Positions 31,525-38,306 of a DNA stretch of 64,000 nucleotides are shown one piece after another (the stretch's first letter is position 1; every line of letters begins with the position of its first letter). The stretch lies in IMG/VR virus record IMGVR_UViG_3300020219_000012, positions 36,343 to 100,342 of that record. One strand, written 5' to 3'. Position numbers and translations under genes: made by a program. The notes under the pieces were generated by a model. That model ran no database searches. It was not told the DNA's origin and was given only the letters and a program-made list of their open reading frames with translations. The stretch comes from a virus.

Positions 31525-31703
31525 TCGGCGGGCTGCGCCTCACCGGCGCACGGCGGGCAGGCAACGGATTCCTTGGCGATTTCCCAGCCGGGGATGTCGC
31601 CGCCGATAGTGCTGTAGATGCGATCGCGACGCTCGAGCACCTTGGCTACGGGGCGCGTTCCGGCTAGCTGGGGGACGTGGCAGACGGTGCAGCGAAAAGA
31701 CAT
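31521..31703 (-). CDS. 60-residue zinc-ribbon protein
   Basis: ATG at 31703, AGGAATC upstream. FRCTVCHVPQ near the start and VACPPCAGEA near the end form two CxxC pairs, probably one zinc ribbon. Coupled by ATGA to the membrane protein. Function unknown. Confidence 0.6.
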   Translation of the reverse strand: MSFRCTVCHVPQLAGTRPVAKVLERRDRIYSTIGGDIPGWEIAKESVACPPCAGEAQPAE

Positions 31704-31778
31704 TAGTGATTCCTGATGATTGGCGAGTGACGGATGGAGGACTTCTGAATTAGATCTATTCATTAACCGCCGGCCTTC

Positions 31779-32111
31779 CTAGAAGGCCTTGCCGTGGCGA
31801 TGGGGACGGGTGCGGTTGTAGGCCATCTTGTCTTCGATGGCCTGCTCCAGGTCGAGCTTGTACTTGCCTGCCATGTCGAAGATGCGGATCATGGCGTCGG
31901 CGAGCTCGATCGAGAAGCCTTCGGGCTTGGGGCTGTCGCCCTTGCGGTAAACGTCCCTCAGCGGGTTGCCGGTGCGAGCTTCCTCGAGGGCCTCGGATAG
32001 CTCGCTGTGGACGAGGGCGATCTCTTCGCCGACCGTGCGAGTGCCTTCGTGCCAGCCTTTCGACAGGGCGTTCTGGTAGGCGGCGTCAACGAGTTCCTGG
32101 ATCGTAGGCAT
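31779..32111 (-). CDS. MazG-like nucleotide pyrophosphohydrolase
   Basis: 110 residues. VHSELSEALEEARTG and SIELADAMIRIFDMAGKY are the ExxE...ExxD metal-binding helices of all-alpha NTP pyrophosphatases; KMAYNRTRPHRHGKAF is a typical C-terminus. Likely hydrolyses (d)NTPs or, as suggested for other phage MazG proteins, changes the host nucleotide or (p)ppGpp balance. It adds to the nucleotide set of this phage. Confidence 0.75.
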   Translation of the reverse strand: MPTIQELVDAAYQNALSKGWHEGTRTVGEEIALVHSELSEALEEARTGNPLRDVYRKGDSPKPEGFSIELADAMIRIFDMAGKYKLDLEQAIEDKMAYNRTRPHRHGKAF

Positions 32112-32362
32112 TAGTTAACTTCCCTGGGAAACTCGAACCGTGGCGGAGGTGGCGGTTCGATACCTGTTAGCTGCGCGATAACCGTGCGCAGGAATCCGGT
32201 GATGTACTCTGCGGTCTCTTCCTGGGTCAAGCACTCGGCGATGCTTGCGGCCTCTTTGCCGAATAGCACCAACCTGGCCTCGATCATGGCGGGTGTCTGG
32301 ATGAGTTCCGGATCGTCGAAATCCTCGTCATCGACCGTTCTGCCCGTGACACCTTCGCTCAT
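32111..32362 (-). CDS. Acidic hypothetical protein
   Basis: 83 residues from ATG 32362, coupled to the MazG-like gene by TAATG. Asp/Glu-rich N-terminus (VDDEDFDDPEL), a helix (MIEARLVLFGKEAASIAECL), and a Pro-rich end. Not recognised. Confidence 0.52.
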   Translation of the reverse strand: MSEGVTGRTVDDEDFDDPELIQTPAMIEARLVLFGKEAASIAECLTQEETAEYITGFLRTVIAQLTGIEPPPPPRFEFPREVN

Positions 32363-32613
32363 GCCTGTTTCCTTCTTCCGTCTCGTTCGCACCACTCCTG
32401 CTTGGAGGGCATGTCCGGCGGCGACGCGGTGGCGGCGCAATCCCGGCAGCAGGCGACCTCGTTGCTGCCGCTCGGTGGCGACTCGGCATCGAAGCCCTTT
32501 GCGGTGTTCGGAAAGTACCAGTACGCCGTGGGCTTGCCGCACAGGCAGCAGCACTCATGCGGGGCGCCCAGGCCGTCTGGCTCCTTGTGGACCTTGATCA
32601 CTTGGTCACCCAT
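32359..32613 (-). CDS. Zinc-binding small protein
   Basis: 84 residues from the ATG at 32613 that overlaps the end of the phosphoesterase gene. ECCCLCGKPTAYWY and ACCRDCAATA supply CxxC pairs for a zinc site; a further Cys and basic residues follow. Function unknown. Confidence 0.58.
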   Translation of the reverse strand: MGDQVIKVHKEPDGLGAPHECCCLCGKPTAYWYFPNTAKGFDAESPPSGSNEVACCRDCAATASPPDMPSKQEWCERDGRRKQA

Positions 32614-33326
32614 CCGGTGATGCGGCCCTTGTAGGGCTCGAAGTTGTGGTCGACCACGATGTAGCCCCCCAGCCTTCCGTTGCAGTTGAGGCCGATCACC
32701 TCCGTGCCCTCGAATGAACTCTTGTAGGGCCAGTGGTAGTGGCCGTGATAGAGGATGCGTGGATTGGATCGGCGAACACATTCTTGAACCTTGGAGATAC
32801 TGCCCTGACAGCGATAGACGATGTTCATCGGCAGCTGGATATCTGACAGATTCCTGGGTCGCTCCGGGGCGTCATGGGTGAGCAGGATGTCGACCTGGCC
32901 GGTGACGATCTCGCTGTCGAGGATCTCTTCCTCGGGCCACCAGGACTGCCCTTCGATGCGGCTGTTCTTGTCGATGGACGCGGCGCCGCCTAGGGCGCCC
33001 ACGGTAACCACTCGGCCATCATCATTGATGAAGGCGTGTCGAGTACCCCTGCGCATGTAGACCAGTTCGGCGGGCCAGTCGGTCTTGGTCCGCAGGACCG
33101 GGTGGACGTCGTGGTTGCCGTCGATGAAGTACATGCGTTGCTTGCGAGCCCGGAGGGCCAGCGCGAGCCCTTCGGACTGGTCGCAGCCAGGCCAGATGAA
33201 TCCCCAGTCGCCGACCTGGAAGATGGTGTCGATCTTGAGCGCCTTGGCGTGGTCCAGGACCTTGAGGGTCCACAGGAAGTCGCCGTGGGTGTCGCCCAGG
33301 ATGATGTATCTGGTCTTGGTCATCAC
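32598..33326 (-). CDS. Calcineurin-type metallophosphoesterase
   Basis: 242 residues. All motifs are present in order: GDTHGD (11-16), QVGDWG, GNHD, LLTHDAP and GHYH. A dinuclear-metal phosphoesterase; substrates in phages range from protein phosphates to nucleic acid or cyclic phosphate ends, so the target cannot be named. Confidence 0.85.
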   Translation of the reverse strand: MMTKTRYIILGDTHGDFLWTLKVLDHAKALKIDTIFQVGDWGFIWPGCDQSEGLALALRARKQRMYFIDGNHDVHPVLRTKTDWPAELVYMRRGTRHAFINDDGRVVTVGALGGAASIDKNSRIEGQSWWPEEEILDSEIVTGQVDILLTHDAPERPRNLSDIQLPMNIVYRCQGSISKVQECVRRSNPRILYHGHYHWPYKSSFEGTEVIGLNCNGRLGGYIVVDHNFEPYKGRITGWVTK

Positions 33327-33553
33327 GACCTCGCTTTTAGCTCGGCCATCTCTTCTTCTAGGCTGCCAAGCACGGACTGCGTGTACTCGAGCTGCCGCTC
33401 CATCTCACCGAGCTGACTCCTGAGGTCGTTCACCTCTTCTTGCTTTGCAGCTAGCTGCTCGGCGAGCCTGGACCCCTCGAGCTCGTCCACCCGCGAGCGG
33501 AGATGCGCGACCATGCCGATCACGTTGGAGTCGCCGTTACTCGTCTTTCTCAT
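33323..33553 (-). CDS. Small coiled-coil protein
   Basis: 76 residues from ATG 33553. Residues 15-76 form a continuous heptad coil (VDELEGSRLAEQLAAKQEEV and onward). It overlaps both neighbours. Probably a dimeric structural or adaptor protein; function unknown. Confidence 0.58.
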   Translation of the reverse strand: MRKTSNGDSNVIGMVAHLRSRVDELEGSRLAEQLAAKQEEVNDLRSQLGEMERQLEYTQSVLGSLEEEMAELKARS

Positions 33554-33764
33554 ACTCCCTATCGAACTTCGGATGGCACTCGGGACAGGGCGCCGTGCAG
33601 CCGCCGCAGCATTCACTGATGCGGACGGTGCAGCGATCTGCAACGAGGATGCTGCCCTCGCCGCCGCACGTCTCGCACTCCTCGTCGTCGTCCTCGGACG
33701 TCATCTCGGAGTTGTCGAGGTTGGAATCGCTCAGGTCAAGGGGCCCGGGCCGATCCTCGGTCAA
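33537..33764 (-). CDS. DnaJ-type zinc-knuckle protein
   Basis: 75 residues from a TTG at 33764, chosen because GGAGGT lies upstream and the TTG overlaps the previous stop (TTGA). CETCGGEGS, CTVRISECCGGC and CPECHP give repeated CxxC units like the DnaJ zinc domain; the start is acidic. May bind nucleic acid or another protein. Confidence 0.58.
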   Translation of the reverse strand: MTEDRPGPLDLSDSNLDNSEMTSEDDDEECETCGGEGSILVADRCTVRISECCGGCTAPCPECHPKFDREYEKDE

Positions 33765-34048
33765 TGGAGACCTCCACTCTTCTTCTCCGCTTGCGGCAGC
33801 GGCGCGCCGAATAGGTCGAGCTGGTTTGGGTCTGGCCTGTTCTCGTGAGCAGAGACGGCCTTGACGGCAGCGTTGACCGCGAGGATCCAGTCCTCGCTCG
33901 GCTTCTTGCCCTCCGCCTGGCCATGGCGGTAGTGCTTGTAGACCTCCTTCTGGATATGGGACGGGACCATGCGCCAGTGCTTGGGGCACATCAGCTTCTC
34001 GGGCTTGCACTCCCTCTCGCAGTCGCGGGCATAGCAGACATTCTTCAC
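33761..34048 (-). CDS. Zinc-finger protein with helical body
   Basis: 95 residues from a GTG overlapping the preceding stop (GTGA). CYARDCERECKPEKLMCPKH has four Cys and His at the N-terminus (zinc site), followed by KHWRMVPSHIQKEVYKHYRH, a pattern common in small phage proteins of unknown role. The rest is helical and ends in a short disordered tail. Confidence 0.62.
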   Translation of the reverse strand: MKNVCYARDCERECKPEKLMCPKHWRMVPSHIQKEVYKHYRHGQAEGKKPSEDWILAVNAAVKAVSAHENRPDPNQLDLFGAPLPQAEKKSGGLH

Positions 34049-34227
34049 GGCCCGGCGCCTCGTTCCATGGCTGCAAGGAAGAGGGCTTTTTCTTCCGCGA
34101 CGTTCCTTACCGGGGAGGCGTCCCCGAAGATGCGGCTGCGAACGAGGGTGATGGCTCGTTCCTCTTGGGTGACCGGACGCCCGCTTGGTAGGGCGCCGGG
34201 TTCTGACCTGGGTCTCATGGTCTGCAT
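34045..34227 (-). CDS. Small hypothetical protein next to tRNA array
   Basis: 60 residues, ATG 34227 with GGAG. Basic N-terminus, helical (EERAITLVRSRIFGDASPVR). First protein gene downstream of the serine tRNAs; probably on the same transcript. Bases 34228-34320 hold no clear gene. Confidence 0.5.
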   Translation of the reverse strand: MQTMRPRSEPGALPSGRPVTQEERAITLVRSRIFGDASPVRNVAEEKALFLAAMERGAGP

Positions 34228-34320
34228 AGTGACAGCGAAGTCTCCTTTTTTGAATCGTACGCCAACAGGTAATCGGACCCCGGTCTGCCAACGGCTCCAT
34301 TCGTTGGGTCGGGAGCATGG

Positions 34321-34405
34321 CGGAGAGAGGACGAGTCGAACGCCTGACCATTGCGGGCCTCATCCCATTAGCAGCGGGCGCCGGCGCCTCGCCGGTACAC
34401 TCTCC
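34321..34405 (-). tRNA. tRNA-Ser(GCT)
   Basis: 85 nt with a GGAGAG acceptor stem, anticodon loop CTGCTAA (anticodon GCT), long class-II variable arm and T-arm GTTCGAC. It is followed by an encoded CCA, unlike its neighbours. Confidence 0.85.
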
Positions 34406-34410
34406 ATTCG

Positions 34411-34496
34411 CGGAAGACGGAGGTCTCGAACCCCAGCCGGTTGCCCGGCCCATCTGATTTCGAATCAGCGGCAGCCCCAAGGCTGCTTCATCTTCC
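34411..34496 (-). tRNA. tRNA-Ser(CGA)
   Basis: 86 nt, acceptor GGAAGA/TCTTCC, anticodon loop TTCGAAA (anticodon CGA), long variable arm, T-loop TTCGAGA. Five nt from the next tRNA; no encoded CCA. Confidence 0.85.
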
Positions 34497-34502
34497 AGTC
34501 GG

Positions 34503-34584
34503 CGGAGAGCGGGTGAGTCGAACACCAACCTTGCGATCGCACCCGCTTCCAACGGGGCCAGGCTCCACAGCCTGCTCACTCTCC
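34503..34584 (-). tRNA. tRNA-Ser(GGA)
   Basis: 82 nt, acceptor GGAGAGT/GCTCTCC, anticodon loop TTGGAAG (anticodon GGA), long variable arm, T-loop TTCGACT. Confidence 0.85.
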
Positions 34585-34590
34585 AGGTCG

Positions 34591-34676
34591 CGGAGGGCGG
34601 AGGTAACGATCCCCAGCCGCTTGCGCGGCCCCTCCGGTTTCAAGCCGGTGCCGGGTCCATACCCAGTTCACCCTCC
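34591..34676 (-). tRNA. tRNA-Ser(TGA)
   Basis: 86 nt, acceptor GGAGGG/CCCTCC, anticodon loop CTTGAAA (anticodon TGA), long variable arm. The T-arm reads GGGGATCGTTACC, a departure from the usual TTC loop, so function may be reduced. Confidence 0.75.
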
Positions 34677-34692
34677 AGGAAATCAGGCGCTG

Positions 34693-34698
34693 TACAAT
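34693..34698 (+). promoter_or_regulatory. -10 box of possible leaderless promoter
   Basis: TACAAT six nt before a GTG start that has no ribosome site. The best -35 candidate, TTCACC, would need a 20-nt spacer. Confidence 0.45.
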
Positions 34699-34704
34699 GC
34701 GCCC

Positions 34705-34998
34705 GTGGACGACGACATCGATACCGAGAAGATCCCGCGGATCGAGTCGCTGCCCTGCAACATCTGCGGCTTCAACACGTCCAACATCATCCCCGATGTG
34801 AAGTGCCTCGGGTGTATCGAGACCGAGTACCGGCTCCCGCGGTACCTGGCCTCCCGCGAGGGCAGGGCCAGGGTCCGAGACATGATCGCCGCCTACGATG
34901 ACACCGACTCAAGCATCGAGCTCGCCGTTCCAGTAGCAGACATCCCGGACCCAACCTCTCCAGGATTCGGGCATTCCCGTCCTCCACGTCAACGTTAG
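34705..34998 (+). CDS. Zinc-ribbon protein, leaderless, antisense overlap
   Basis: 97 residues from GTG 34705. LPCNICGFN and VKCLGCIE make a zinc ribbon; LASREGRARVRDMIAAYDDT is helical. The only + gene inside the tRNA region. TACAAT lies 6 nt before the start and no Shine-Dalgarno is seen. The last 90 nt are convergent with the HNH gene, and the Pro/Arg-rich C-terminus there may be unconstrained. Confidence 0.55.
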   Translation: MDDDIDTEKIPRIESLPCNICGFNTSNIIPDVKCLGCIETEYRLPRYLASREGRARVRDMIAAYDDTDSSIELAVPVADIPDPTSPGFGHSRPPRQR

Positions 34999-35448
34999 CC
35001 TGGCGTCCGGCAGCTTCTTGGGCTTCACCGGCGTCGAGAGGAGTCGCATCCTGACCTGCGCCGGAGTGTGGCCACCCTTCTTTTGATTACACGGGAAGCA
35101 GGCGATGACCACGTTCTCCCAGACCGTCGTCCCGCCGTGCGCACGGGGCACGACGTGGTCGTAGGTGATCTCGCTCCGAGGGACCGGAGCATTGCAGTAC
35201 TGACAGCGCCCCTTGTCGCGGGCGTAGACGTTCTCGCGGGAGAACTTGACGACCCTCTTCCTGCCACGAATGGACCGCAGGAAGCGGACGACTGACGGCA
35301 TCTTCAGGCTGAAAGTGACGGACTTGATCGATGAGTCTTCGTACTCCTCGACCACCTCGACCTTGCCCATGAAGAGGAGGGTGATGGCCCGCTGCCAGTG
35401 CACGCGGGCCACGGGTTGGTAGCCTGTATCAAGAACGAGCGTTTCCAT
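34909..35448 (-). CDS. HNH endonuclease inside tRNA array
   Basis: 179 residues from ATG 35448 (AAGGAGG). RCQYCNAPVPRSEITYDHVV and HGGTTVWENVV, then ACFPCNQKKGG, are the CxxC-D-H-N-CxxC pattern of the classic HNH family with structural zinc. The N-terminal part matches the companion domain seen in bacterial HNH proteins. Insertion between leucine and serine tRNA groups fits a homing-type element, but it may also have a role in DNA packaging. Confidence 0.82.
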   Translation of the reverse strand: METLVLDTGYQPVARVHWQRAITLLFMGKVEVVEEYEDSSIKSVTFSLKMPSVVRFLRSIRGRKRVVKFSRENVYARDKGRCQYCNAPVPRSEITYDHVVPRAHGGTTVWENVVIACFPCNQKKGGHTPAQVRMRLLSTPVKPKKLPDARLTLTWRTGMPESWRGWVRDVCYWNGELDA

Positions 35449-35477
35449 AGAGCCATCCTCCTTCCATGCTGATGCGG

Positions 35478-35557
35478 TGCCGGCGGCGAGAGTCGAACTC
35501 ACACGAACGAGTCGGCGGGATTTGAAGCCGCTGTGTCTGCCATTCCACCACGCCGGC
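35478..35557 (-). tRNA. tRNA-Leu(CAA)
   Basis: 80 nt, acceptor GCCGGCG/CGCCGGC, class-II variable arm. Loop read as TTCAAAT (anticodon CAA) leaves one C-C mismatch at the base of the anticodon stem; the alternative register would give TCA, which is less likely. Confidence 0.75.
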
Positions 35558-35566
35558 AAAGCTTCG

Positions 35567-35647
35567 TGCACGAGGAGAGATTCGAACTCTCACGGTTTTA
35601 CCCGGCGGATCCTAAGTCCGCAGCGTCTACCATTCCGCCACTCGTGC
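35567..35647 (-). tRNA. tRNA-Leu(TAG)
   Basis: 81 nt, acceptor GCACGAG/CTCGTGC, anticodon stem GCGGA/TCCGC with loop CTTAGGA (anticodon TAG), class-II variable arm, T-loop TTCGAAT. Confidence 0.87.
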
Positions 35648-35652
35648 AAATC

Positions 35653-35735
35653 GTGTCCAGAAGGGGAGTCGAACCCCTACGGTGTTACCCTCCAGCACCT
35701 CAAGCTGGCGCGTCTGCCATTCCGCCACCTGGACA
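35653..35735 (-). tRNA. tRNA-Leu(GAG)
   Basis: 83 nt, acceptor TGTCCAG/CTGGACA, anticodon stem CCAGC/GCTGG with loop TTGAGGT (anticodon GAG), class-II variable arm. Confidence 0.85.
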
Positions 35736-35743
35736 TTCAGAAA

Positions 35744-35780
35744 TCGTACAAGAGGTGGGAATTGAACCCACCGCGGTCGG
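35744..35780 (-). pseudogene. Orphan tRNA 3' half (T-arm and acceptor strand)
   Basis: A perfect T-arm GGTGGG-TTCAATT-CCCACC followed by a CTTGTAC-type acceptor strand, with no D-arm or anticodon arm before it; the arginine tRNA begins only 5 nt away. A remnant of a deleted tRNA. Confidence 0.6.
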
Positions 35781-35784
35781 AGTG

Positions 35785-35853
35785 TGTCCGGCAGGGGTCG
35801 AACCTGCAGTCTCCTCTTTAGGAAAGAGTTGCCCTATCCATTAGGCCACGGAC
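35785..35853 (-). tRNA. tRNA-Arg(CCT)
   Basis: 69 nt, acceptor GTCCG/CGGAC, loop TTCCTAA (anticodon CCT), T-loop TTCGACC. A short D-loop accounts for the small size. Confidence 0.82.
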
Positions 35854-35894
35854 ACGTAGCGCTCAGGCCGACGGGGACAATCTCGGCCAGTTCG

Positions 35895-35967
35895 TGCCAA
35901 GGTCTGGAGTCGAACCAGATTCTTCCGATCTTCAGTCGGACGCTCTGACCACCAGAGCTACCAAGGC
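35895..35967 (-). tRNA. tRNA-Phe(GAA) with two U-U acceptor mismatches
   Basis: 73 nt, anticodon stem TCCGA/TCGGA with loop CTGAAGA (anticodon GAA), good D- and T-arms. The acceptor strands GCCTTGG and CCTTGGC pair G-C at both ends but leave two U-U mismatches in the middle, which is unusual. Confidence 0.78.
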
Positions 35968-36025
35968 AATCGGGGCACGTGACGGGTACACGCACCATGA
36001 AATTAGGAGCAGGGTGGCCGCATTG

Positions 36026-36099
36026 CGCGCCTCCAGGGAATCGGACCCTGCTCGCACGGTTTAACAGACCGTTGTACTCACCAGAGATACTAGAGGCGC
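36026..36099 (-). tRNA. tRNA-Asn(GTT)
   Basis: 74 nt, acceptor GCGCCTC/GAGGCGC, anticodon stem ACGGT/ACCGT with loop CTGTTAA (anticodon GTT). Confidence 0.86.
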
Positions 36100-36104
36100 A
36101 TTCG

Positions 36105-36177
36105 AGCTACTCCGGGGAGTCGAACCCCGCTCACCGCATTACAAGTGCGGTCGTGCCCCCGCGGCACGTCGAGTAGC
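36105..36177 (-). tRNA. tRNA-Thr(TGT)
   Basis: 73 nt, acceptor GCTACTC/GAGTAGC, anticodon stem CCGCA/TGCGG with loop CTTGTAA (anticodon TGT), T-stem CGGGG/CCCCG. Confidence 0.87.
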
Positions 36178-36182
36178 AGTCG

Positions 36183-36254
36183 TTCGAGAGGAAGGGGTCG
36201 AACCTTCATTAACGGTTTCAGAGACCGGTGTCCTGCCGATTGGACGACTCTCGA
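36183..36254 (-). tRNA. tRNA-Gln(CTG)
   Basis: 72 nt, acceptor TCGAGAG/CTCTCGA, anticodon loop CTCTGAA (anticodon CTG) on stem CGGT/ACCG, normal T-arm. Confidence 0.83.
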
Positions 36255-36258
36255 ATGG

Positions 36259-36329
36259 AGCGGGCTGCCGGAATCGAACCGGCATCGACGGGTTGGAAAC
36301 CCGAGGCACTACCAATATACCAAGCCCGC
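36259..36329 (-). tRNA. tRNA-Gly(TCC)
   Basis: 71 nt, acceptor GCGGGCT/AGCCCGC, loop TTTCCAA (anticodon TCC), T-stem GCCGG/CCGGC. A GTGACCG/CGGTCAC hairpin lies between this and the tyrosine tRNA (36330-36388). Confidence 0.86.
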
Positions 36330-36388
36330 AACTGTGACCGCTTGGCCGGCGGTCACCTTCGCTGTCGCTATTCAGTTGTCAGGAGTCG

Positions 36389-36472
36389 TGGGTCTGCTCG
36401 GAGTCGAACCGAGATGGCAACTAGTACAACCGGGTTACAGCCGGCACCGAATCCCTATCGGTCTACAGACCC
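36389..36472 (-). tRNA. tRNA-Tyr(GTA)
   Basis: 84 nt with long variable arm, acceptor GGGTCTG/CAGACCC, loop CTGTAAC (anticodon GTA), T-stem CTCGG/CCGAG. Confidence 0.86.
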
Positions 36473-36503
36473 ATTGAGCCACCACCGGGGCGAGGGGGCG
36501 TGG

Positions 36504-36573
36504 CAAGCCGTGGGGGAGTCGAACCCCCTCGTCCGGCTTTGGAGACCGGACCGAAACCGTATCTGTACGACTT
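36504..36573 (-). tRNA. tRNA-Trp(CCA), degenerate D-arm
   Basis: 70 nt, acceptor AAGTCGT/ACGGCTT, anticodon stem CCGGT/GCCGG with loop CTCCAAA (anticodon CCA), strong T-arm. The D-arm does not form four good pairs and position 8 is A, so it may be non-functional or atypical. Confidence 0.68.
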
Positions 36574-36591
36574 ATAATCGAACCAACCTTT

Positions 36592-36634
36592 CCGAAAGAA
36601 GAAAGGCCTGGGAACCTTCTGGTTCGCCCGGCCT
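36592..36634 (-). terminator. Hairpin with T-rich tail before tRNAs
   Basis: On the minus strand AGGCC-GGGCGAACC pairs with GGTT-CCC-AGGCCT, followed by TTTCTTCTTT. Terminator or attenuator between the small leader gene and the first tRNA. Confidence 0.55.
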
Positions 36635-36661
36635 CTAGTCACACCCTGTAGGGAGAGAAAC

Positions 36662-36805
36662 TTAGAGACCGGGCCGCTCCCAATCGAGATTGGTCAGGCG
36701 CTGCTCGACTGAAAACGAGCTATGACCGCCGATGGCGCACGGATACACGGCGGCCGGGGCGGTTGCCCTGGGCGTCGCGGTCGTGGGCTGCATCAACGGT
36801 GACAT
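36662..36805 (-). CDS. Possible small protein in tRNA operon leader
   Basis: 47 residues from ATG 36805, which lies about 10 nt after the -10 box of the tRNA promoter, so translation would be nearly leaderless. The C-terminus (SVEQRLTNLDWERPGL) looks protein-like; the rest is Pro/Thr/Ala-rich. It may equally be non-coding leader RNA. Confidence 0.38.
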   Translation of the reverse strand: MSPLMQPTTATPRATAPAAVYPCAIGGHSSFSVEQRLTNLDWERPGL

Positions 36806-36815
36806 CGAGTCTCTA

Positions 36816-36844
36816 CTGTTACGCGCGGCCGCAAATCCTGTCAA
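36816..36844 (-). promoter_or_regulatory. Sigma-70-like promoter of the tRNA array
   Basis: TTGACA (36844-36839), 17-nt spacer, TAACAG (36821-36816). Consensus -35 box facing the tRNA genes. Confidence 0.65.
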
Positions 36845-36860
36845 CGTCTTTTGAAAACTT

Positions 36861-37121
36861 TCACGAAGGATTCGGCTTTGCGTCGCCGTGCTCCCAGATC
36901 TCGGAGATCTCAGCGAGCAGGTGGCGCAGCGACGAGGCGGAGTCCATACGGGCCGAGTCGTTTGCCGTGCGCAGGCCGCGGACGCCCACGTTCACCATCG
37001 CCGACATCAGGATCGCCAGGCTGTTGTGGCCAGTGGTGTGCTTCCTGGCGAGGTCCTCCAGATCTTTGAATATGATCCTGAGATCCTCGATCTCTCGCCT
37101 GGCGTCTTCTACGTCAATCAT
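36861..37121 (-). CDS. Hypothetical helical protein
   Basis: 86 residues, start overlapping the preceding stop (ATGA). Helical and acidic (DVEDARREIEDLRIIFKDLE). Last gene before the tRNA promoter, in an operon with the SLOG protein. Not recognised. Confidence 0.55.
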   Translation of the reverse strand: MIDVEDARREIEDLRIIFKDLEDLARKHTTGHNSLAILMSAMVNVGVRGLRTANDSARMDSASSLRHLLAEISEIWEHGDAKPNPS

Positions 37122-37504
37122 GCTGCACTTCCTTTATTGGTGATGATGCGGAGGCTGATCTTGTTCAGCTCCTGCATGGTCTCGTGCATGTGCTTTGAGC
37201 CGCGGCTCTTGCCATCCCAGTAGACCAGGGCAGCATCAGCGTACTCGGCCATCATGCGATTCCTGCGTCGGCCGGCGCTTTTGCCGTAGAACTTCCAGTC
37301 CGCGGACGTGACCGGAAACGGCTTGACGGGAATGCCGCAATGCTTGGCCCAGTCGACCCCGGCCAGGTCGACGCCGCGGGCCATGCCGGAGACAACCTCG
37401 GTGATCTCGAACTCGGGGTGGACGGCCATGAAGGCTTCGACGTGGGCGCCGATCTCCTTCGTCGACGGATGCAGGTCGCGACTGCCTGCAATGATCAGCT
37501 TCAC
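37118..37504 (-). CDS. SLOG-fold protein (YspA/DUF2493-type)
   Basis: 128 residues. IIAGSRDLHPS at the start and VVSGMARGVDLAGVDWAKH in the middle are the Rossmann nucleotide- or ligand-binding signatures of the cpYpsA-related SLOG family; RRRNRMMAEYADAALVYWDG completes it. These proteins are thought to bind nucleotide-derived ligands or release them from nucleic acids; the phage role is unknown. Confidence 0.75.
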   Translation of the reverse strand: MKLIIAGSRDLHPSTKEIGAHVEAFMAVHPEFEITEVVSGMARGVDLAGVDWAKHCGIPVKPFPVTSADWKFYGKSAGRRRNRMMAEYADAALVYWDGKSRGSKHMHETMQELNKISLRIITNKGSAA

Positions 37505-37725
37505 AATTCCAATCTCCTTGGGTGAACGAGCTCGGGGTGCAGGCGATGTAGATCCTCGACCGCCTTGGCAATCGACACACCCGCTGGCGCCACACGCTCC
37601 CAGGCTTCGTAGCCGTCAACGTGGGCCTGATAGAGGCCAGGCGCCAGCGCCTGCCAGGTGAGCAGCGCGGCCCAGGCGATCGGGTTGACGCGAATGACTT
37701 CCAGGTCGGTCAGCTCGTCGGCCAC
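37501..37725 (-). CDS. Small hypothetical protein
   Basis: 74 residues from GTG 37725, just after the transglycosylase stop. Helical with hydrophobic residues (AWAALLTWQALAPGLYQAHV) and a polar C-terminus. Overlaps the SLOG gene start by 4 nt. Not recognised. Confidence 0.5.
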   Translation of the reverse strand: MADELTDLEVIRVNPIAWAALLTWQALAPGLYQAHVDGYEAWERVAPAGVSIAKAVEDLHRLHPELVHPRRLEL

Positions 37726-37727
37726 GA

Positions 37728-38306
37728 TTACACTGTTGCCAGCGGAAGCTTGAAGAGACGGGCGCGGCGATACACCTTGCCCGCGTACGCCTTGCACGAT
37801 CCACTCATGCCCTTGTTGCCGCAGCCGTAGCCCTGCAGCGCCCGGGTCACTGTCTTGGCTCGCTTGAGCCAAGCGGTCAGTTCGGCGACCGTGGTCCGGT
37901 AAGCCAGGTCGATGTCTCGCAGAGCAAGACACCTGGCCCAGGTCGAGGCAGTCGCCTGCGTGATGCCGCAGAAGAAGTTGCCTGTGGCGCCGGCGGGCCG
38001 CTTGGTCGAGAGGTACGAGCCGGTCACGCGCTCGCCATTGATGAGGCGCGACACCGACCAGGGCACGAAGTCGCTCTCGGTGTCGGCCAGGCCCAGCAGC
38101 AGCTCGAGCGGGAAGTCGGCGGTGGCGTGGGCCTGGGCCGCGATCACGACCGCTTCGGCGTGGTCGCGCGACCCGATCCGGCCTTCGGCCAGGACCCGGT
38201 CCACGTACCGGCTGTCAACCGTCGCCGCCCGAGGCGACGCCGTCGCCGCCCGAGGCGACACCATCGTTAGCCATACGATCATGGCGGCAAGTTTTAGAGC
38301 TCTCAT
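37728..38306 (-). CDS. Secreted lytic transglycosylase (SLT-type)
   Basis: 192 residues from ATG 38306 (GAGGAGG). Signal peptide MRALKLAAMIVWLTMV followed by two copies of SPRAAT encoded by an 18-nt tandem repeat (38221-38262). The body has ELLLGLADTESDF with the catalytic Glu, FFCGITQATASTWARC and GYGCGNKGMSGS, the ES...GxxQ...G pattern of soluble lytic transglycosylases; two or more Cys pairs suggest disulfides in an extracytoplasmic enzyme. Likely assists lysis, facing the amidase gene across the promoter region. Confidence 0.72.
   Translation of the reverse strand: MRALKLAAMIVWLTMVSPRAATASPRAATVDSRYVDRVLAEGRIGSRDHAEAVVIAAQAHATADFPLELLLGLADTESDFVPWSVSRLINGERVTGSYLSTKRPAGATGNFFCGITQATASTWARCLALRDIDLAYRTTVAELTAWLKRAKTVTRALQGYGCGNKGMSGSCKAYAGKVYRRARLFKLPLATV

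Noticed and set aside
34246-34320. A possible sixteenth tRNA after tRNA-Ser(GCT)
   Set aside because: It shows a T-loop-like GGTCCGATTACC and a CCAACG/CGTTGG hairpin, but no D-arm with paired G18-G19, no matching acceptor strands and no anticodon loop with U33. It is not called as a tRNA.
38221-38262. 18-nt tandem repeat near the signal peptide of the transglycosylase
   Set aside because: It is a simple in-frame duplication encoding SPRAAT twice and needs no further explanation.
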